Origin: Yoonia sp.
GTDB taxonomy: Bacteria > Pseudomonadota > Alphaproteobacteria > Rhodobacterales > Rhodobacteraceae
NCBI RefSeq assembly: GCF_017854565.1
Contig: NZ_JAFMHJ010000004.1
Span: 56,175-120,174, forward strand
DNA length: 64,000 nt
Reading direction: 5' to 3'
Shown here: piece after piece, positions 60,732 through 64,000 of the stretch
How positions within the stretch are numbered: the stretch's first letter is position 1
Layout of the letters: each line of letters starts with the position of its first letter
Program-made: the position numbers and the translations under genes
Notes under the pieces: generated by a model
The model's database searches: none
What the model saw: only the letters and a program-made list of their open reading frames with translations
Told to the model about the DNA's origin: nothing

Positions 60732-61776
60732 CCTCTGCGCCCTCGCTCAATATGGCCAGAACACGGGCGTCGGGGCCGAGCGCCGGCTGCCCGGCCAGAA
60801 GTGCGGCAATCCCTGCCCCGCCCGATGCGGTGGTGACAACACCGTGCGCGGTCAATGTGTCAATGCCGTGCAGCGCCTCTGCCTCGGTGATTGTGACGAA
60901 AAGATCAGCGTCCCGCGCAAGGCCTGCAAGCGCGACCATCGAAGGGGTCTTGCAGTCAAGCCGCCCCATGGACGACACTGGCCCCTGTGTGGTGACAACC
61001 CGTTGCGCCCGGATGCTTTCGATCAGCGCGGGGGCGGCGTCGGGTTCGACGACGGTAATATGCGGCGCGTCACCCCAGACCCGACGGGCGTATGCGGCCA
61101 CCGCCGCCGCCAGCCCACCAACCCCTGCCTGCAACACGATATGTGTGGGTGGGGTATCCATTTGTGACGCCGCTTCTGCGGCCAACTGCAGATAACCTTC
61201 CATCACCCGCGACGGCAGCGCGATATAGCCGGGCCACGACCCGTCTGACAAGAGCGTGCCATCGCCCGCATCAGCGGCGGTCTGCGCGGCAACCAGACTG
61301 TCTTCGTATGTCGCACCCGCCCGCACGACCCCGGCGCCTTTTTCGCGCAAACGTGCTGCAAAGGCCTCGGGCACCGTGTGGGCAAGATAGATCACGGCCC
61401 GGGCCCCGAAAAGCCGCGCGCCCGCAGCCACCGAAAGCCCGTGGTTGCCCGCGCTCGCCGTGATGTAGACCCGCCCGACAAGCGCCGTTTCCCACGCATC
61501 ATCGCGGACCTGTTCCGATGCTTCCCGCGCGATGGCATAGGCCGCACCAAGGGCCTTGAAACTGCCCAGCCCCATGCGTGCCCGTTCGTCCTTTACCTGC
61601 AATTGCGCAATGCCGATCTGCGCGGCAATATCCGCAAGGTCCAACATCGGCGTCGGCGTATGGGCCGGGCATCGCCCAAGCAGGTCACGCACGTCGGACG
61701 GATCGCTTTGCGGAAATACATCAAGCCCGGCAAGGCCTTGGCCACGAAAAGGATTAACGAGAACGTCTTGCATCAT
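60724..61776 (-). CDS. PLP-dependent lyase, diaminopropionate ammonia-lyase/EutB-like
   Basis: 350 residues from ATG 61776 (AAGGA six bases upstream; the next codon is a second ATG). Fold-type II PLP enzyme: Lys74 in GLGSFKALGAAYA is the PLP lysine, TASAGNHGLSVAAGARLFG the Asn loop, QAGVGGLAAAVAAY the phosphate-binding glycine loop. The KDERARMGLGSFK signature resembles diaminopropionate ammonia-lyase more than threonine dehydratase, and EutB in ectoine operons is of this fold. Probably eliminates ammonia from a 2,3- or 2,4-diamino acid derivative. First gene of the operon; divergent from the GMC gene. Confidence 0.85.
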   Translation of the reverse strand: MMQDVLVNPFRGQGLAGLDVFPQSDPSDVRDLLGRCPAHTPTPMLDLADIAAQIGIAQLQVKDERARMGLGSFKALGAAYAIAREASEQVRDDAWETALVGRVYITASAGNHGLSVAAGARLFGARAVIYLAHTVPEAFAARLREKGAGVVRAGATYEDSLVAAQTAADAGDGTLLSDGSWPGYIALPSRVMEGYLQLAAEAASQMDTPPTHIVLQAGVGGLAAAVAAYARRVWGDAPHITVVEPDAAPALIESIRAQRVVTTQGPVSSMGRLDCKTPSMVALAGLARDADLFVTITEAEALHGIDTLTAHGVVTTASGGAGIAALLAGQPALGPDARVLAILSEGAEDA

Positions 61777-61963
61777 GGGCGGTCCTTGTGCGTCAGCGCG
61801 GCGTGCCGGGTGCCTGTCATGCGCGGCGGCCACCTGCGGCAATTTTGACAAGCCTGACCCAGTTTGCCCCCCATGTCGAGCAGCCCCGCACGGCGAACGC
61901 AGCCCTTTGGCCACGTATTGCAGCCAATGTGCCTTTTGTCACGGACTTGGCGGGCGTTTTTTG

Positions 61964-61978
61964 GCAACTACAAGTTGC
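61964..61978. promoter_or_regulatory. Palindromic operator candidate upstream of GMC oxidoreductase
   Basis: GCAACT (61964-61969) and AGTTGC (61973-61978) are perfect inverted arms separated by ACA, 32 bases before the GMC start and within the 234-base divergent region shared with the PLP operon. The size suits a dimeric regulator; no local regulator gene is present. Confidence 0.35.
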
Positions 61979-62010
61979 GACAGACATATTTCATTTCAAA
62001 GGATTTCAAT

Positions 62011-63753
62011 ATGGGTACGGCAGCAGCATCGACAAATTTGGCGCACGGTTTTCCCGCCCCCGGTCCCCAAGACCCAACCGGGCAAAAAGTGATGGAGAAT
62101 GTGTTTTTTCTATCCCACGCGCAGTGGAAGGCCGCGCGCGAAGAAGGCACATATGATTTGGTCATCATCGGCAGCGGGATTTGTGGCCTGGCTGTCGCAA
62201 GCCGTGCCTTGGCCCGTCACCCGCACTGCCGGATCTTGATGATCGAACGTGGCACGTTTTTCCTGCCAGAGCATTTTCAAAACCTGCCGACACCGTTTGT
62301 GAACACCCTTGGCGGATTGTCAGAGACGTTTCCATGGTCGCTTTCCGCGACAACTGCGCTGGGTTTGGCCGGCGGCTATATCCGTTGGCAGCATGGAATG
62401 GTGCCGTTCTTCGGTGGCCGCTCAACGCTATGGAGCGCGTGGTGCCCCCGCCCCACAGAGGACGAAATGTCGGGTTGGCCCGCGCAGACCATCGCGGCGG
62501 CCAAAGCCAATTTCGATGCGGCAGAGGGTCTGCTGCATGTTCAAAAGGCGGATGCCGTGGACGCCGACCGGACATCGGCAGAACTGTCGCACGTCGCCAG
62601 CGTCCGGCCAATCTACGGAGCCCTGCAAGAGATCATCCAGACCCGGCTTCTGGATGCGCCCGCGACCGTAAAAGGCATCTACCGCACCGAAGCGGCACCG
62701 CTCGCGTCAGACGCCAAGTCGGTTGACGGCATTGATTTCCAAAAATTCGCAGCGCCTGCCGAAATTCTGGAACTGCAGTTGCAGCAAAGCCAAAAAGCCA
62801 AGAACCAGACCGGCGCGCCTTTTCACATCATGACCGACTGCACCGTCGAACGGATATTGCAGCAAGATGGCCGTGCGATCGGCTTGGACACGTCGCGCGG
62901 CACGCTGTCACTGGGCAACGCCAAACTGGTGCTGGCGACCGGCACCTTGCCACCCACGACGCTGGTGCAAAATGCCTTTCCCGATAACCCGGCAGGCGAG
63001 CGGTTCACGGCACATTTCGTCAGTGCGATCACCGCCCGCGTCCCCCGCGCGGATCTGGACCCCGAAGGCACGTTCTCGGACCTGCAAATCGGGGCCTGCT
63101 ATATTGGCGGCACTGCCGGAAATTTTGAACAGCAATATCATATCCAACTGTCGTGCTTGTCCGATAAATTCCCCGAAAAGAATGCCGGAACCGCACTGCG
63201 CTATATGCCCGATGTTGTTGCAACGGCGTCGATGACGCAACTCAAAAGCTCGCAGGATCACGTGGTGTTTGTCTGTGCCGTGCTGGGGGAACTGGACTTC
63301 CGTAATCCACAAAACGGGTTTCGCGCGAACCCGTGCGATGACAACCCGACGACAAACTCACTGCTGCAAGTGGTCGAAACTGGCCGCGACGCGGAAACCT
63401 GGGATGCCATGGACCAAGCGACATTTGGCGTGCTCGAGGATGTCTTGTCGCCATTAGGCGCGCATCGGGTCGAATATTGGCACGGCACCCCAGACGAAGG
63501 CACATGGACATCCGACCGCCCAACCGAGGCAGAGCGCCGCGTGGACGGGATGGTTCACGAAGGCTCGACCCTGCATATTGGCGACGATGAAACGGCACCT
63601 GTCGGGCTCGATTATAAACTGCAAGGCGCCGATAACGTCTATATAACAGGTGGCGCTTTGTGGCCTCAGGGTGGGTCGTGGAACCCGACGATGACCATGG
63701 TCGCCCTGGCCTTTGATCTGGCCGATAATCTGGTGCCGAAAACACAGGGCTAG
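62011..63753 (+). CDS. GMC family FAD-dependent oxidoreductase
   Basis: 580 residues from ATG 62011 (AAAGGA 6 bases upstream). FAD-binding GSGICG at residues 54-59 after a ~48-residue N-terminal extension without a signal peptide; the next conserved block is RWQHGMVPFFGGRSTLWSAW (flavin-attachment type loop). The C-terminal GMC domain has His516 (MVHEGSTLHIG) and Asn558 (GGSWNPTMTM) as the catalytic pair. The Gly-rich end resembles pyranose oxidase-like enzymes. Substrate (sugar or alcohol) unknown; no cytochrome or small subunit adjacent. Confidence 0.88.
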   Translation: MGTAAASTNLAHGFPAPGPQDPTGQKVMENVFFLSHAQWKAAREEGTYDLVIIGSGICGLAVASRALARHPHCRILMIERGTFFLPEHFQNLPTPFVNTLGGLSETFPWSLSATTALGLAGGYIRWQHGMVPFFGGRSTLWSAWCPRPTEDEMSGWPAQTIAAAKANFDAAEGLLHVQKADAVDADRTSAELSHVASVRPIYGALQEIIQTRLLDAPATVKGIYRTEAAPLASDAKSVDGIDFQKFAAPAEILELQLQQSQKAKNQTGAPFHIMTDCTVERILQQDGRAIGLDTSRGTLSLGNAKLVLATGTLPPTTLVQNAFPDNPAGERFTAHFVSAITARVPRADLDPEGTFSDLQIGACYIGGTAGNFEQQYHIQLSCLSDKFPEKNAGTALRYMPDVVATASMTQLKSSQDHVVFVCAVLGELDFRNPQNGFRANPCDDNPTTNSLLQVVETGRDAETWDAMDQATFGVLEDVLSPLGAHRVEYWHGTPDEGTWTSDRPTEAERRVDGMVHEGSTLHIGDDETAPVGLDYKLQGADNVYITGGALWPQGGSWNPTMTMVALAFDLADNLVPKTQG

Positions 63754-63894
63754 ACAGGCCGTCACTGGCCCACAGCCGCGACGCTTGCAGATGCAACTGT
63801 CGCGGTGCTTGCCATGGGTTGCAGGGGCCGGAAAAATGCCGGTTGCTGCCGCGCATCGCGGCACATGCCTGACGTCACCATGAAACGGCTGACC

Positions 63895-63936
63895 AAAAAC
63901 AAAAGGCTGCAACGCAAGTTGCAGCCTTTTGTTTTT
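63895..63936. terminator. Bidirectional intrinsic terminator between GMC gene and tRNA-Gly
   Basis: A perfect 19-bp palindrome: arms 63895-63913 and 63918-63936 around a GCAA tetraloop. Each arm ends in an A- or T-rich tail (AAAAACAAAA / TTTTGTTTTT), so it terminates transcription from both the plus-strand GMC gene and the minus-strand tRNA. Confidence 0.9.
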
Positions 63937-63948
63937 GGTATCACGAAT

Positions 63949-64000
63949 TGGAGCGGGCGAAGAGATTCGAACTCTCGACCCTAACCTTGGCAAGGTTATG
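63949..64000 (-). tRNA. tRNA-Gly (anticodon GCC), 3' part, cut by window edge
   Basis: Reading the minus strand, CATAACCTTGCCAAGGTTA forms the anticodon arm with anticodon GCC, followed by GGGTCGAGAGTTCGAATCTC (variable/T arm with TTCGAATC) and the acceptor strand CGCCCGC, then TCCA. The CCA end is encoded (63951-63949). The 5' half, with the D arm, lies beyond base 64000. Confidence 0.95.

Noticed and set aside
59439..60836. Plus-strand open frame of about 465 codons opposite the M24 gene
   Set aside because: Antisense shadow; Arg/Gln/His-rich translation without motifs, while the minus strand encodes a recognisable metallohydrolase.

Overview
The window is a GC-rich chromosomal segment of an alphaproteobacterium, most likely a marine Rhodobacterales (Roseobacter-group, Loktanella/Yoonia/Octadecabacter-like) species. 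This rests on the gene families seen (CarD, FdxA, GapR/DUF2312, NDUFA12, DUF2155, YciB, a SAM-II riboswitch before metZ, ClpP-ClpX) and on the gene order. I see no prophage, insertion sequence, CRISPR array or rRNA operon. The segment reads as core chromosome carrying a few accessory catabolic islands.

Layout. 0-7 kb: the tail of a Gfo/Idh/MocA-like oxidoreductase, DUF4389, GNAT + oligoendopeptidase F, an ATP-dependent DNA ligase + MBL exonuclease repair pair, and SCP2 + alpha/beta hydrolase. 7-12.6 kb: TPR protein, Suv3-like helicase + S4 protein, ferredoxin, CarD (with a good terminator), cytochrome c. 12.6-22.4 kb: purD, xseA, an AlkB-like monooxygenase, an orphan NuoE-NuoF fusion, ftsY, a DMT transporter, yciB, PilZ. 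22.5-31.8 kb: GST, SAM-II riboswitch-terminator-metZ, folE2, clpP, clpX, RidA, NDUFA12, DUF2155, aat, accC-accB. 32-37.7 kb: a complete branched-chain amino acid type ABC importer (SBP-livHMGF) with a strong hairpin behind the binding-protein gene. 37.9-42.6 kb: ScfR-type regulator, REC-only response regulator, small membrane protein and a sodium/solute symporter-histidine kinase hybrid. 42.7-48 kb: orphan FliM/FliN-domain protein, DUF442-type phosphatase, then a divergent acyl-CoA dehydrogenase / APH-family kinase / enoyl-CoA hydratase set. 48-51 kb: GapR, a sulfotransferase-like protein and an orphan iron-type ABC permease. 51.3-58 kb: a six-gene MoxR-DUF58-SpoIIM-RDD operon headed by DUF805. 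58-62 kb: a sparsely coding stretch with one unlisted 58-residue gene, then a three-gene PLP lyase / M24 peptidase / Asp-Glu racemase-like operon resembling part of the ectoine-degradation (eut/doe) set. 62-64 kb: GMC oxidoreductase, a bidirectional terminator and the 3' part of tRNA-Gly(GCC).

Most promising for new biology: (a) the APH kinase + acyl-CoA dehydrogenase + hydratase cluster. It resembles the LvaA/LvaC and ACAD10/11 logic for 4-hydroxyacyl-CoA catabolism, and its FadB-like protein has lost the NAD-binding domain. (b) The transporter-kinase / REC-only regulator / ScfR group. (c) The reduced eut-like operon. (d) The orphan NuoEF fusion. All functional statements are from reading the sequence and family knowledge; no searches were run.
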